Of a stretch of 64,000 bases of DNA, positions 26,694 to 35,738 are shown one piece after another; positions within the stretch are counted from its first letter, which is position 1; every line of letters starts with the position of its first letter. The notes below the pieces were generated by a model that was given only the letters and a program-made list of their open reading frames with translations, was not told where the DNA came from and searched no databases. Position numbers and translations under genes: made by a program. The DNA lies in contig NZ_JAGFBV010000003.1 in NCBI RefSeq assembly GCF_017948595.1, positions 62,001 to 126,000 on the forward strand, in the 5' to 3' direction. Origin of the DNA: Flavobacterium geliluteum (lineage in GTDB: Bacteria > Bacteroidota > Bacteroidia > Flavobacteriales > Flavobacteriaceae).

Positions 26694-29573
26694 ATGAAAA
26701 ACAATTACAGCTTTCGCTTAATTTTACTCGCGTTTTTAGCTTTTAGTAGCTTTGCTGTTGCGCAGACCTCTCTAGGGTCGAGTAAAACATTTATGAGTAG
26801 TTTAAAAAAAGAACTCGTTAATTCTGCTACTTCAAAAAGTACAGAAAAAACAGTCTTACTTGCAGTCGAAAATTCCAAAAAATTCAATGGAAAAATAAAC
26901 TACAAAGAATCTAATTCTTCAAGTGAATTTTTGATTGGAGAAATTAAAAATGTGGCAGAATCTTCTTTTTACATCAAAGTGATGGATAAATCATTAGAAG
27001 GGCACATTATTTTTAAGAAAACAAAAGAAGCATATAAATACTATTCTGATGCTCAAGGAAATGCCTACGTTTCTAAAGTAGACATCAATACCTTAGTTTG
27101 TATCAATTACGAAAATGTCCCCCAGACATCTAGTAAAACAAGTAAAGTAGCAGCTGCTGCAGAAATTGCTCCGGCTTTGTTAAACTTGCAAAGTTTACCG
27201 GGCGCGGCAGGTTGTGTTTTATTAGATTTTGATGGTTATAACATGCCAGCAGGAAATCTTTGGAACAACGGAAACGCAATCAATGCGGCACCATCTGGTA
27301 TGAGCGATGCCGCTGTGCAACAACATTGGGAGGTAGTTGCAGAGGATTACAGACCTTTTAATGTAAACATTACAACGAGTGAAGCTGTTTTTAATTCTTA
27401 TCCGAGAAATAGAAGAATGCGCGTGGTGGTAACTCCAACCAATACTGCAGCCCCGGGGGCGGGAGGTGTAGCATATATTGGTTCTTTTAACTGGGACAAC
27501 GATGTGCCTTGCTGGGTATTTATTACTTCGGGCAAATCTGGTGGAGATGCCTCAGCGCATGAAATAGGTCATACTTTTGATCTTGGTCATGACGGTCGTA
27601 CAAATCCTTCTGAAGGTTATTTTATAGGTATAGACGGAACATCCTGGGCACCTATCATGGGAGCAGGTTATTACAGACCTGTTGTACAATGGAGTAAGGG
27701 AGAATACAATTATGCCAATAATACCCAAGATGATGTGGCAACAATTGCCAGTGCTAAATTTGGCGTGGGCTACAGAGGCGATGATTACGGAAATAATATT
27801 GCTTCGGCAGCAAACTTAGACTATAATGCTAGTGGAGCCATCAACCAGAAAAATGGTGTTATTGCCAGTGAGGCCGATTATGATTTCTTTACTTTTACAA
27901 CAGGTGGTGGAAATGTTTCCATTAATGCCAATACGGTGAGTCGCGATGGAAATTTGCATCTTTTGATGCGGTTGTACAATGCTGCAGGAGCTGAGATAGG
28001 GACCTATTGGAACTCTGATCCGTTTGTTTTGAATGCTTCAATGAATGTAAATCTACCAGCCGGTAAATACTATGTTGGTGTTGACGGAAGTGGTGCCGGA
28101 AATGCCGGTTACGGAGGATATTCGGCATATGGTTCTATCGGAAGCTATTCGATTACAGGAACAATTCCGCCAGGAGGAAATATCAGCCCTTCAACAGATG
28201 TGATCACAGTGTATAAAGATTGTAATTATACGGGATTTTCAGGCGGATTAACGATTGGTGATTATAACATGGCCCGTTTGAACGCACTAGGTGTTTTGAA
28301 TGATGATATTTCTTCGCTTCGAATTACACAAGGTTTTCAAGCAATTTTGTACCAAGATGATAATTTTACAGGAGGATCGACAGTAATTAATTCTGATAAT
28401 TCATGTTTGAATACAACTTGGAATGACAAGGTAACTTCTATTCGAATTATTGCAAACGGAGTGACCACTTTAGGAAATGCAACCTACTTTTTGCAAAACA
28501 GAAATAGTGGTCTAAATATGGATGTCTGGACTGCAAGTCTGGCCAACGGAGCCAATGTAGCGCAGGGAAATGCCAATGGTGGAAATCATCAAAAATACAC
28601 CTTTACGCATTTGGGTGATGGATTGTATAAAATTATCGCCAATCATAGCGGTCAGTCTTTAGATGTAAATAATTTTAATAAAGCGAATGGTGCCAATGTA
28701 GAGCAATATCCGTACAACGGAACGACAAATCAACAATTTATTTTAGTTTCTACAGGTGATGGATTTTATAAAATTATTGCCCGACACAGCGGTAAAGTTG
28801 TTGAGGTAGCGGGTGCGAGTACTGCCAATGGTGCCAATGTTCAGCAATGGGACGATAATGGTCAGACATGCGGACAATGGAAATTGATTCCTACTACGAC
28901 GGCACAAACTTCAAGTTTAATTCAGGCCGAGGATTACTCAGCCATGAACGGAATCCAAACCGAAGCTACAACAGATACTGGTGGCGGACTAAATGTGGCA
29001 TACACAGATACAGGCGACTGGATTGCGTACAACAATATCAATTTTCCGACTTCTGGTTCTTACACTATAGAATACCGAGTTGCAAGTGCTGTTACGGGAG
29101 CCAAAATATCTTCTGACTTAAATGGTGGTACTATTATTTTGGGAGAAGTTGGAATTCCGAATACTGGAGGATGGCAAAACTGGCAAACGGTATCGCAAAC
29201 GGTAACTGTAAGCGCAGGAACGTATAATTTTGGCATTTACATACAAAACAGTGGAGTAAATATTAACTGGATTAAAATTACCAAAATTGGTGCTGCAGCA
29301 AGTACTCCTCAGGTTTCAACAATTGTTTTGAATGAAGAAATAGATGAGGTTGCTTTCAACGTATATCCAAATCCAGTTTCAGAAACACTTTTCTTTACAA
29401 CAAATGTGTCAGGTGCCAATGTTAGTATCGTTGATTCGCAAACAGGAAGTTTGGTTACAAAGCAAAAAATTAATGATAATAATGTTAATGTTTCGGGCTT
29501 AAAAAGCGGAGTTTACATCATTATTTTTGATAAAGATGGTCAACAAACGATCAAACGTTTTATAAAAAAATAA
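26694..29573 (+). CDS. Secreted zinc metallopeptidase with crystallin, ricin-type and CBM6 modules
   Basis: A signal peptide (about 1-24) and a probable propeptide (to about 155) precede a metzincin-like peptidase. Its motif HEIGHTFDLGH makes His289, His293 and His299 the zinc ligands and Glu290 the catalytic base. A PPC-type domain follows (about 365-485; ADYDFFTF). The same modules as in the GH64 protein then appear: beta/gamma-crystallin (about 502-590), ricin-type beta-trefoil (about 593-737), CBM6 (about 741-870) and a T9SS sorting domain ending KRFIKK. A peptidase carrying carbohydrate-targeting modules beside glucanases and a chitinase would suit digestion of mannoprotein-glucan walls. 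This target is inferred. Confidence 0.87.
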   Translation: MKNNYSFRLILLAFLAFSSFAVAQTSLGSSKTFMSSLKKELVNSATSKSTEKTVLLAVENSKKFNGKINYKESNSSSEFLIGEIKNVAESSFYIKVMDKSLEGHIIFKKTKEAYKYYSDAQGNAYVSKVDINTLVCINYENVPQTSSKTSKVAAAAEIAPALLNLQSLPGAAGCVLLDFDGYNMPAGNLWNNGNAINAAPSGMSDAAVQQHWEVVAEDYRPFNVNITTSEAVFNSYPRNRRMRVVVTPTNTAAPGAGGVAYIGSFNWDNDVPCWVFITSGKSGGDASAHEIGHTFDLGHDGRTNPSEGYFIGIDGTSWAPIMGAGYYRPVVQWSKGEYNYANNTQDDVATIASAKFGVGYRGDDYGNNIASAANLDYNASGAINQKNGVIASEADYDFFTFTTGGGNVSINANTVSRDGNLHLLMRLYNAAGAEIGTYWNSDPFVLNASMNVNLPAGKYYVGVDGSGAGNAGYGGYSAYGSIGSYSITGTIPPGGNISPSTDVITVYKDCNYTGFSGGLTIGDYNMARLNALGVLNDDISSLRITQGFQAILYQDDNFTGGSTVINSDNSCLNTTWNDKVTSIRIIANGVTTLGNATYFLQNRNSGLNMDVWTASLANGANVAQGNANGGNHQKYTFTHLGDGLYKIIANHSGQSLDVNNFNKANGANVEQYPYNGTTNQQFILVSTGDGFYKIIARHSGKVVEVAGASTANGANVQQWDDNGQTCGQWKLIPTTTAQTSSLIQAEDYSAMNGIQTEATTDTGGGLNVAYTDTGDWIAYNNINFPTSGSYTIEYRVASAVTGAKISSDLNGGTIILGEVGIPNTGGWQNWQTVSQTVTVSAGTYNFGIYIQNSGVNINWIKITKIGAAASTPQVSTIVLNEEIDEVAFNVYPNPVSETLFFTTNVSGANVSIVDSQTGSLVTKQKINDNNVNVSGLKSGVYIIIFDKDGQQTIKRFIKK
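28195..29570 (+). repeat. Large module repeat, copy 2 (crystallin + ricin + CBM6 + sorting domain)
   Basis: This is the partner of 21625-22998. The order of modules and most residues agree, while the catalytic domains ahead of the two copies are unrelated. Confidence 0.85.
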
Positions 29574-29593
29574 GTTTTCTTTTTTAATAAATC

Positions 29594-29628
29594 AGCCGTC
29601 TCGAAATTTCTCGTGACGGCTTTTTTTA
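29594..29628 (+). terminator. Terminator closing the secreted-enzyme cluster
   Basis: AGCCGTC (29594-29600) pairs with GACGGCT (29615-29621), followed by a T-run. It lies between convergent genes. Confidence 0.85.
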
Positions 29629-29658
29629 TAATTGAGTAGAAATGCTTATGCAACCAAT

Positions 29659-30258
29659 TTAGCTCAACTTATTTGATATTAAACTAATAAATTCTGCTCG
29701 GGTTTTGTTCTCTTCAAAAGCACCAGTAAAAGATGAGGTTGTGGTAAAAGAATTTTGTTTTTGAACACCTCTCATCTGCATACACATGTGCTGCGCCTCA
29801 ATAACAACAGCTACTCCTAGAGGATTTAAGGCTTCCTGAATACAATTTCTTATCTGGTCTGTCAATCGCTCCTGAACTTGTAATCTTCTTGCAAAAGCAT
29901 CAATAATTCGGGGTATTTTACTCAACCCAACTATTTTTCCGTTGGGAATATACGCAACGTGTACTTTACCAAAAAAAGGCAATACATGATGTTCGCACAT
30001 AGAATACATTTCGATATCCTTTACCACGATCATCTGTTTGTGATCTTCGGTAAACATGGCCGATCTGATAATTTCTAGTGGATCTAATTCGTAACCATGT
30101 GTCAAAAATTGCATTGCTTTAGCAGCTCTTTCAGGTGTTTTTTCGAGTCCTTCTCGTGTCACATCTTCACCTAAATTTTTAATAATTGATTGGTAATTGG
30201 TAGCAATTGTTTCGAGTGTTTCTGAATTGTAGCTTTCGATTTTTTCGTAATTTTTCAT
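29659..30258 (-). CDS. folE: GTP cyclohydrolase I
   Basis: FolE converts GTP to 7,8-dihydroneopterin triphosphate, the first step of folate/pterin synthesis, in the cytoplasm. The 199-residue protein has TPERAAKAM, zinc ligands Cys88, His91 (MCEHHVLPF) and Cys159 (HMCMQMRG), GLSKIPRI, and the C-terminal [12 protein letters not shown]. It follows the photolyase gene by 61 bases on the same strand. A folE in a photolyase operon could supply the folate antenna of the photolyase, or it could be a stress-inducible second copy of the housekeeping gene. Confidence 0.95.
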   Translation of the reverse strand: MKNYEKIESYNSETLETIATNYQSIIKNLGEDVTREGLEKTPERAAKAMQFLTHGYELDPLEIIRSAMFTEDHKQMIVVKDIEMYSMCEHHVLPFFGKVHVAYIPNGKIVGLSKIPRIIDAFARRLQVQERLTDQIRNCIQEALNPLGVAVVIEAQHMCMQMRGVQKQNSFTTTSSFTGAFEENKTRAEFISLISNKLS

Positions 30259-30319
30259 TCAATACTTTTTATTGTTTTTTTTATTTTCTTGCTGAATTTG
30301 GATTGTTTACATGTTTTTT

Positions 30320-31759
30320 TTAAATTTGCTTCCCTGCTTCTTTTACATCGTCTTTTTTTCTAAAACTCCAAATAATGGTACTGGCATATTTTCTTGTTTC
30401 CTCAATGTCTACTATCGGAAACGGATAATCTTTACCAATCAAACAACCATAAAATTGCTGGTCTATCAAACCTAATTTCCAGGGTTCATGAAGTAGGTGA
30501 GCGGGAACATTGGCCAGTTCTGGAATCCATTTTTTTATAAAAATTCCATCAGCATCATGTTCTTCAGAATTTTTTATCGGATTATAAATTCGGATCGTAT
30601 TTATTCCGGTAACACCAGACTGCATTTGCAATTGCGGATAATGAATACCGGGTTCATAGTCTAAAAATTGCCTTGCTAAAAAATGTAGCTCCCGCCAATC
30701 CTGCCAAAGATTAAACACAAAAAAAGACACCACCAAAGCACGCATTCTAAAGTTGATATAACCCGTTTGTACTAGGCAACGCATACACGCATCGACTATT
30801 GGTACGCCCGTTTTTCCTTCTTGCCACGCTTTTATATAAGTTTCATTCTTCGGTTTTTCAAGAACATCAAACGCACGATTAATGTTTTCAAACTCTATTC
30901 TGCATTCACTTTCAAACTTTTGAATGAAATGACAATGCCAATGCAAACGTGAAATAAAATTAGAAAGCGCTCTCTTATTGGCAGATTTTTCATAATGCTG
31001 CATCGTATATTGATAAACCATCCGCATACTGATGTTTCCGTAGGTCAGATAAGGAGACAATCTGCTGCATCCTTTTCTACTTAAATTAGGTTTAGAAATA
31101 TGTTTGCTATAATTGATATAACGTTCTTTTAAAAAACTATCCAGATAGCGCCAAGCCCAATATTCGCCTCCTTCCTGAAAATTTTTATTCCTTGTTTTTA
31201 TTGCTTCCGGTAATTTTTTACCTTTTAAAGCATCATAATGAACGGTTTCTAAATCTAAAAAGCTTCCTTTTTTAGCATCAAATGAGTGCGGAATACCACT
31301 CATGGCGTGATTCCACCTTTTGTCCCAGTCACTTCGGGTTTTTAACTTTCGAACAACGCCATTGGTTTGAAATTCTTTCCAAAAAATATTCTTTTCAAAG
31401 CAATATTTTTGAATGGCTATATCTCTCTCAAACGTTACTTTATTGCCGGTTTCCTGATACGAAAAAATATTTTTTATGACATACCTTTTTGAAAGTTCTT
31501 CTAAAACAAAACCTGCTTCCTGATGAAAAACATGAATTTTAGCAGAAGCTTTATCAAAACTTTGTTGTAGATAATCCAATGATTCATAAACAAAACGCCA
31601 GTGCCTCACATCCGAATCATCATAATTCATCACCGAGGGTTCAAAACAATACAGCAATAAAATGGGCAGATCCTGTTGCTGAGCTGTAAACAAGGCCTCG
31701 TGGTCTGTCACTCTCAAATCCCTTTTAAACCATACAATATTAATTTCCTTTTTACTCAA
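30320..31759 (-). CDS. Deoxyribodipyrimidine photolyase/cryptochrome
   Basis: This is a FAD-dependent, light-driven repair enzyme for pyrimidine dimers (479 residues). The N-terminal photolyase domain begins [17 protein letters not shown]. The C-terminal FAD-binding domain has [37 protein letters not shown] and [15 protein letters not shown] ... RIYNP. The trailing sequence WIPELANVP is typical of the class. It could be a repair enzyme or a cryptochrome-like receptor; sequence alone does not decide. It overlaps the flavin reductase gene upstream by 8 bases, which points to tight co-translation. Confidence 0.92.
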   Translation of the reverse strand: MSKKEINIVWFKRDLRVTDHEALFTAQQQDLPILLLYCFEPSVMNYDDSDVRHWRFVYESLDYLQQSFDKASAKIHVFHQEAGFVLEELSKRYVIKNIFSYQETGNKVTFERDIAIQKYCFEKNIFWKEFQTNGVVRKLKTRSDWDKRWNHAMSGIPHSFDAKKGSFLDLETVHYDALKGKKLPEAIKTRNKNFQEGGEYWAWRYLDSFLKERYINYSKHISKPNLSRKGCSRLSPYLTYGNISMRMVYQYTMQHYEKSANKRALSNFISRLHWHCHFIQKFESECRIEFENINRAFDVLEKPKNETYIKAWQEGKTGVPIVDACMRCLVQTGYINFRMRALVVSFFVFNLWQDWRELHFLARQFLDYEPGIHYPQLQMQSGVTGINTIRIYNPIKNSEEHDADGIFIKKWIPELANVPAHLLHEPWKLGLIDQQFYGCLIGKDYPFPIVDIEETRKYASTIIWSFRKKDDVKEAGKQI

Positions 31760-32402
31760 TTGAAAGTATTGAAGTTATCTCTTTGTTGGGTTTTGCGTAG
31801 CTCAGCCTGTCCAATCTTTTTGTTGTATGATAACTGTCTAGACCTGAACAGGTAATGGTGTTGGCTCTTTCTATGTCAATAAATCCGTCTTCATACAAGC
31901 AATCTTCGGGAACGTACAATTGTACAATTTCGCCAATAACCATTGTGGTATTGTTAATGGTAATGTCTATTTTTTCTCTAAATTCTATCCCGAGTTGAAT
32001 GTGGCTTTCTTTTACAAATGGAGCCTGAAAGTTGTTTTTGTATTCGGGTGTCAAACCAACAGCATCAAATTCAGATATATCCGAATCATATCGTGCCGAA
32101 GTTTGATGCGCCTGTTGATAAATAGCTTCGTTAATATGATTGATAGTATAAAAACCGGTAGCAAGAATATTTCTAAAAGTATCACGTTCAGGTGGGCTTG
32201 GTCTAAAGATCAAAGCAATTAGCGACGGATTGGCGCCAAGGTGAAAAATAGAACTAAAAACCGCCAGATTTGAAGTATTCGCATCACTTTTTGTACCTAT
32301 TAAAGAAACACTTTTAAAACCGCCGAGACTGTTAATAAGGTGAACTCTTTTTTGTTTGTCTAAATGATCAATGTCTGATGAGTTTAGGTATGTTTTTTTC
32401 AT
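31752..32402 (-). CDS. Flavin reductase-like FMN-binding protein
   Basis: This 216-residue split-barrel protein belongs to the flavin reductase-like family. Landmarks are [42 protein letters not shown] and YTINHINE, which fit the FMN phosphate and isoalloxazine binding region. It probably binds or reduces flavin in the cytoplasm. It overlaps both neighbours, by 4 bases with the DUF2805 gene and 8 with the photolyase gene. A role in keeping the photolyase flavin reduced is plausible but not shown. Confidence 0.82.
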   Translation of the reverse strand: MKKTYLNSSDIDHLDKQKRVHLINSLGGFKSVSLIGTKSDANTSNLAVFSSIFHLGANPSLIALIFRPSPPERDTFRNILATGFYTINHINEAIYQQAHQTSARYDSDISEFDAVGLTPEYKNNFQAPFVKESHIQLGIEFREKIDITINNTTMVIGEIVQLYVPEDCLYEDGFIDIERANTITCSGLDSYHTTKRLDRLSYAKPNKEITSILSIE

Positions 32403-32695
32403 CGTCGTTTGGATATTTTATTGTTTGAAATTGCTCGCTGTAAATTGCACTTAAACCGATCTATTCCCGATACACGTTTTGCGGCATGTTTTGTTTTACA
32501 ATTTTCTACTCTTGTGCGCCAAAGCCTGTAGCTACTAAATTTTAGCTCTTTTTTCATCAAAGATTTTACATCAGCCTCAGACAAATTAAACTGAAACTTG
32601 ATGGCTTCAAAGGGCGTTCTGTCTTCCCATGCCATTTCAATAATTCGATCTACATCAACTTCGGATAAACTTTCTACTTTTTTTACAGACAACAT
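32399..32695 (-). CDS. DUF2805 (TIGR03643-like) small protein
   Basis: This basic 98-residue protein has VDRIIEMAWEDRTPFEAI, QFNLSEADVKSLMK and FSSYRLWRTRV, which are typical of the DUF2805/TIGR03643 family. Helix spacing suggests a small helix-turn-helix fold (residues about 10-55), but no function is established that I know of. It is the first gene of the photolyase operon, joined to the flavin reductase gene by an ATGA overlap. I recall that family members often sit beside photolyase genes, which suits a light-response role. Confidence 0.8.
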   Translation of the reverse strand: MLSVKKVESLSEVDVDRIIEMAWEDRTPFEAIKFQFNLSEADVKSLMKKELKFSSYRLWRTRVENCKTKHAAKRVSGIDRFKCNLQRAISNNKISKRR

Positions 32696-32730
32696 ATTAA
32701 TTTGTTTAATGAAAATTTTAAAAGATTAAA

Positions 32731-32738
32731 CAAAAGTA
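32731..32738 (-). promoter_or_regulatory. -7 element of the photolyase operon
   Basis: On the minus strand TACTTTTG matches TAnnTTTG. The nearest upstream TTTG is only about 11 bases away, so the -33 part is poor. The predicted leader is about 30 bases. Confidence 0.3.
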
Positions 32739-32883
32739 CATAATTTTGACAAACCAGAATTAAAAAATTAAAAGAATTTATTTCTTATCAAAAAATTATT
32801 GGTCTCAGATTCGGGTTTAAAACCCTTCAATTTATTGCAGTACTTTGGTAATCTGGCGCGTACTTATAATTTAAAGAAAACAA

Positions 32884-32916
32884 AAAAAGCCATTCCGTAA
32901 TAGAATGACTTTTTGC
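32884..32916 (-). terminator. Terminator of the crystallin-domain lipoprotein gene
   Basis: Read on the minus strand, an AAAGTCATTC / GAATGGCTTT stem with a 7-base loop is followed by a T-run. It lies about 80 bases after the lipoprotein stop. Confidence 0.65.
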
Positions 32917-32992
32917 TTTTTAAATGGCCAATTACAAAGAGGTTGATACAATAAAAGACTGTCTAAATTTATTTTTCTAACAATAAAATAAC

Positions 32993-34309
32993 TTATAGAA
33001 CACTAATTTTTACCGAACTTGCTTTGTCGTTAAAAGTTCCTAGACAACTGTTATTTCCAGTTATTATAATAGTTTCTCCTCCAAAATTATCGTTTTGATA
33101 CAGTGTAATTTTATAGCCACTTTCTAGACGTACCGATGACAAATCATCATTTACAACACCATAGGATTTAAGCTGAGCCAGTGTATAATTACCTACTGGC
33201 AAGGCAACTGCATAACCTGTATAGTTGCAATTCTGGAAAACGGTTGCAACACCTCCGGCCGCAGCATTATAATTATTATTGATATAAGTGTGTGAAAAAT
33301 TGCCAACTCCATCAAAATAATTATCGGCTAATTTGGCCGGATCTGTGGCAAGTTCTCCGCCTTGTACAATACCATCATTGCCATCATTCCAAGCCCATGG
33401 AGCATTGGCTCCACCTGATTTAAAATCATTTCCTTTAAAACCGCCACCTGCATTAAAAAACAAATCGGTGTTGAATCGTTGGTCCCATAATCCTCCTGTT
33501 TCAAAAATATCAACAAGTTTGTACTCAACATAATTGTCATAATTATCGGCTGGTATCTGCGCAACTCCGCTTGCAGACGGGTAGTAGATAATTCCGTCTC
33601 CGTTTATATCGTGTTGTGGCCACGCTTTTAGGCCGTGCCCTTTTGCTTCTTGCGCCGTAACAGGATGCATTTCTCCGTTAAAGTCTTTCATTTGCAATGT
33701 TCCATCAATACTTTCCAATCCAGTTACAAATGAGCTGCCCGCAGTTGCATAAGAAAAGAAGTCGGAATGATTGGTGGTAACGGCTCCTTTTAAGCTTCCG
33801 TAAGCAGATCCATCTTTTTCTACAATCATTAATACACCTTCTAAATCATTTTCGTGTTGGTCTAGTTGGTACAAAAGCGCAATATCTGTCCAATCTCTCG
33901 GAGAAAAAAAGGCGTATGTAATAAACCAATGTGTTTTTGATTCTACTACCGAATAGTAACAATGTGCCAATAAAGAGTTGGCAAACGCGGGAAGATTGTT
34001 CCAGTTATTCTCTGCATTCCAGTCATTATCATAATTTATGGCAGTAAGATAATCTGATTTTCCTCCTTCAGAATAGGTTCCCGTGGCATCTACATCTTTG
34101 TAATGAATTGGTGCCCATCTTCTGGCTAAATCTGAACTGGCAGATGCACTAATTTTATTAAAATTCTGCTTTTTTTCTACCACAGTTGTAGTCGTTTTTT
34201 CTTCTTCTAATGTGGTGTCCTGACATGAAAATGTCATTGCCAATGCCATCATAACGAAGACCTTACCGAATACTTTACTGATTACTTCTTTTCGATTCTT
34301 TTTTTTCAT
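32993..34309 (-). CDS. Lipoprotein with C-terminal beta/gamma-crystallin domain
   Basis: A lipoprotein signal (lipid Cys29 in AMTFSC) and a charged, Thr-rich linker precede a main domain of about 290 residues that I cannot assign firmly. Phrases such as RRWAPIHYKDVD, SKTHWFITYAFFSPRDW and HENDLEGVLMIVEKDG weakly resemble Vps62-like proteins, in which an H-x-x-D-x-E motif occurs. Residues about 355-438 are a beta/gamma-crystallin module (FQNCNYTGYAVALPVGNYT, NDNFGG) clearly related to those in the secreted enzymes at 20332, 24738 and 26694. There is no T9SS sorting domain, so it should remain membrane-anchored. Function unknown. Confidence 0.75.
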   Translation of the reverse strand: MKKKNRKEVISKVFGKVFVMMALAMTFSCQDTTLEEEKTTTTVVEKKQNFNKISASASSDLARRWAPIHYKDVDATGTYSEGGKSDYLTAINYDNDWNAENNWNNLPAFANSLLAHCYYSVVESKTHWFITYAFFSPRDWTDIALLYQLDQHENDLEGVLMIVEKDGSAYGSLKGAVTTNHSDFFSYATAGSSFVTGLESIDGTLQMKDFNGEMHPVTAQEAKGHGLKAWPQHDINGDGIIYYPSASGVAQIPADNYDNYVEYKLVDIFETGGLWDQRFNTDLFFNAGGGFKGNDFKSGGANAPWAWNDGNDGIVQGGELATDPAKLADNYFDGVGNFSHTYINNNYNAAAGGVATVFQNCNYTGYAVALPVGNYTLAQLKSYGVVNDDLSSVRLESGYKITLYQNDNFGGETIIITGNNSCLGTFNDKASSVKISVL

Positions 34310-34756
34310 AATTCTAGTTTTTAATTGTTTATAACATATTTAAAATTCCTTGATTTTGATTCAATTCTAGTGTTATGATCCACTGTCAAATGATAAATAG
34401 GATCAGCAGTCTTTATTTTTTCTGAAAATCTTTCTACGGCATTTTATAGTTCGTTTTTTATTTTTTTTGAATTATAATTCTTACTTGCTTATAAGTACCT
34501 AAAAGAAGAAATCGTACTATCTGAAAATATTATGATACCGTTAATAAAATGTTATTGCGTGAGGAAGACTATTTTTTATTTTTTGAAGTCACTAAAAAGT
34601 TACGCACACGGAAGCTTTATAACAAATGATCATTCAATAGTTATTTACCTGTTTTTACTTCTGATCGAGGTGCAGAAAATTTTATAGCTACGTATCAAAA
34701 TACAGTTATTGATACTAAATGATGGAACTTCTTTTTTCAAAATAGATTTACTTTAA

Positions 34757-34820
34757 AACATTAGAAAGCTATTTTTCAATTTTAATTTTGAAAAATGGCT
34801 TCCTCTTGGGTTCTAATGTT
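34757..34820. repeat. 64-base two-part inverted repeat
   Basis: Outer arms AACATTAGAA (34757-34766) and TTCTAATGTT (34811-34820) are perfect. Inner arms AGCTATTTTTCAA (34767-34779) and TTGAAAAATGGCT (34788-34800) differ at one pair. A 10-base bulge lies on the 3' side. It could be a structured RNA, a cruciform or a mobile-element remnant. Confidence 0.55.
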
Positions 34821-34849
34821 AAGAATTCATCAGAGGGCAAAGCTTAACA

Positions 34850-34878
34850 TTGGCGAATACTTTTTAACGTTACCTTTG
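34850..34878 (+). promoter_or_regulatory. Promoter of the lysine-rich protein gene
   Basis: TTG (34850-34852), an 18-base spacer and TACCTTTG (34871-34878) fit the consensus fully. The transcript start near 34884 gives a leader of about 90 bases. Confidence 0.6.
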
Positions 34879-34973
34879 TTAATGATTTATTAACATTGAA
34901 TTAACTATTAATTTAAGTTGATAATATCGTTAAGTTATAATAACACGTTTTAATAGATCAAATTAAGAGAATA

Positions 34974-35525
34974 ATGAGAAAAAAAGTAATTCCAAATGAA
35001 CTTGATCCCGAAGTAGAAAAGGGAGAAATAAACTCCTCTGGTGAAAACTTAGAAAATCCTTCTGATGGTGCAGAGCAAGAAACAGTTTCGGTTGAAGATC
35101 TTCCAGAAATAAGCAAAGTAAAGAGACCTGTGAGAAAGGTGACTGAAAAACCAACGTTGCCTATCGAAGAAGTAAAAGCTGAAAACGAAGAAGTTGAACC
35201 ACTAATAATTTCTGAAGAAGTAGAAGAGTCTACTGAGGAAAACGAAGATAAATCGAATACCAAATCAAAAAAGAAGATCAAAAAGATGAAAGAAAAGGAA
35301 AAAGAAAAAAAGCAATTGGCTAAGAAAAAAGAAAAAGCTAAAACAGAGAAAAAGAAAGAAAAAGCTAAATTGGACAAGAAGAAAGAAAAGGCCAAAAAAG
35401 CAAAAGTGAAAGCCAATGCCAAAAAGAAAGTCAAAGCTAAAAAAGCAAAGGATAAGGTAAAAGCAAAAAAAATTGCCAAAAAGAAGGCAAAAAAATCAAA
35501 AGTAAAAAAGAATAAGAAAAAATAA
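34974..35525 (+). CDS. Lysine-rich histone H1-like protein
   Basis: The 183-residue protein has two very different halves. Residues 1 to about 92 are acidic (many Glu, few aromatics). Residues about 96-183 are mostly Lys and Ala with repeats of the KKEKAK and KAKKAK type, ending KKNKKK. There is no signal peptide, membrane segment or folded domain that I can see. The basic tail resembles bacterial histone H1-like proteins, which bind DNA without sequence preference. An RNA-binding or ribosome-associated role is also possible. The gene has its own strong promoter and terminator, so it is monocistronic. The amino-acid bias gives an A-rich coding strand and a false Phe-rich open frame on the other strand. 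Confidence 0.7.
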   Translation: MRKKVIPNELDPEVEKGEINSSGENLENPSDGAEQETVSVEDLPEISKVKRPVRKVTEKPTLPIEEVKAENEEVEPLIISEEVEESTEENEDKSNTKSKKKIKKMKEKEKEKKQLAKKKEKAKTEKKKEKAKLDKKKEKAKKAKVKANAKKKVKAKKAKDKVKAKKIAKKKAKKSKVKKNKKK

Positions 35526-35640
35526 TTTTTATCTGACTGGCATTTGCTAATTTTTAGTTTGCATTATACGCTAAACCTTTCAAAAATAAGACATTAAATT
35601 AATTTTAGGAGTCAAGGAATTGTGCCAGTACTACTACAAC

Positions 35641-35680
35641 AAAAAAACCGTAAAACGATTTGTTTTTACGGTTTTTTTGT
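35641..35680 (+). terminator. Terminator of the lysine-rich protein gene
   Basis: AAACCGTAAAA (35645-35655) pairs perfectly with TTTTACGGTTT (35664-35674), followed by a T-run. The A-run before it makes it potentially bidirectional. Confidence 0.8.
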
Positions 35681-35738
35681 TGTGAGATTTAGTTAAAAAC
35701 GAATATTTTTTACAAGGTCGTAGGGTTAATGTATCATT

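Larger units (their letters stand above)
34310..34973. other. Divergent intergenic region with long hairpin and strong promoter
   Basis: These 664 bases lie between divergent genes and contain no coding frame. They hold the inverted repeat at 34757-34820 and the consensus promoter at 34850-34878. A GTTAAT / ATTAAC palindrome at 34878-34894 overlaps the expected transcript start. Nothing recognisable was seen in 34310-34750, where a promoter for the lipoprotein gene must lie. Confidence 0.45.

Noticed and set aside
34958..35479. Long Phe/Leu/Ser-rich open frame on the minus strand, resembling a membrane protein
   Set aside because: It is the complement of the lysine-rich gene: AAA/AAG codons read backwards as TTT/CTT. 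The plus-strand gene has a consensus promoter and terminator.
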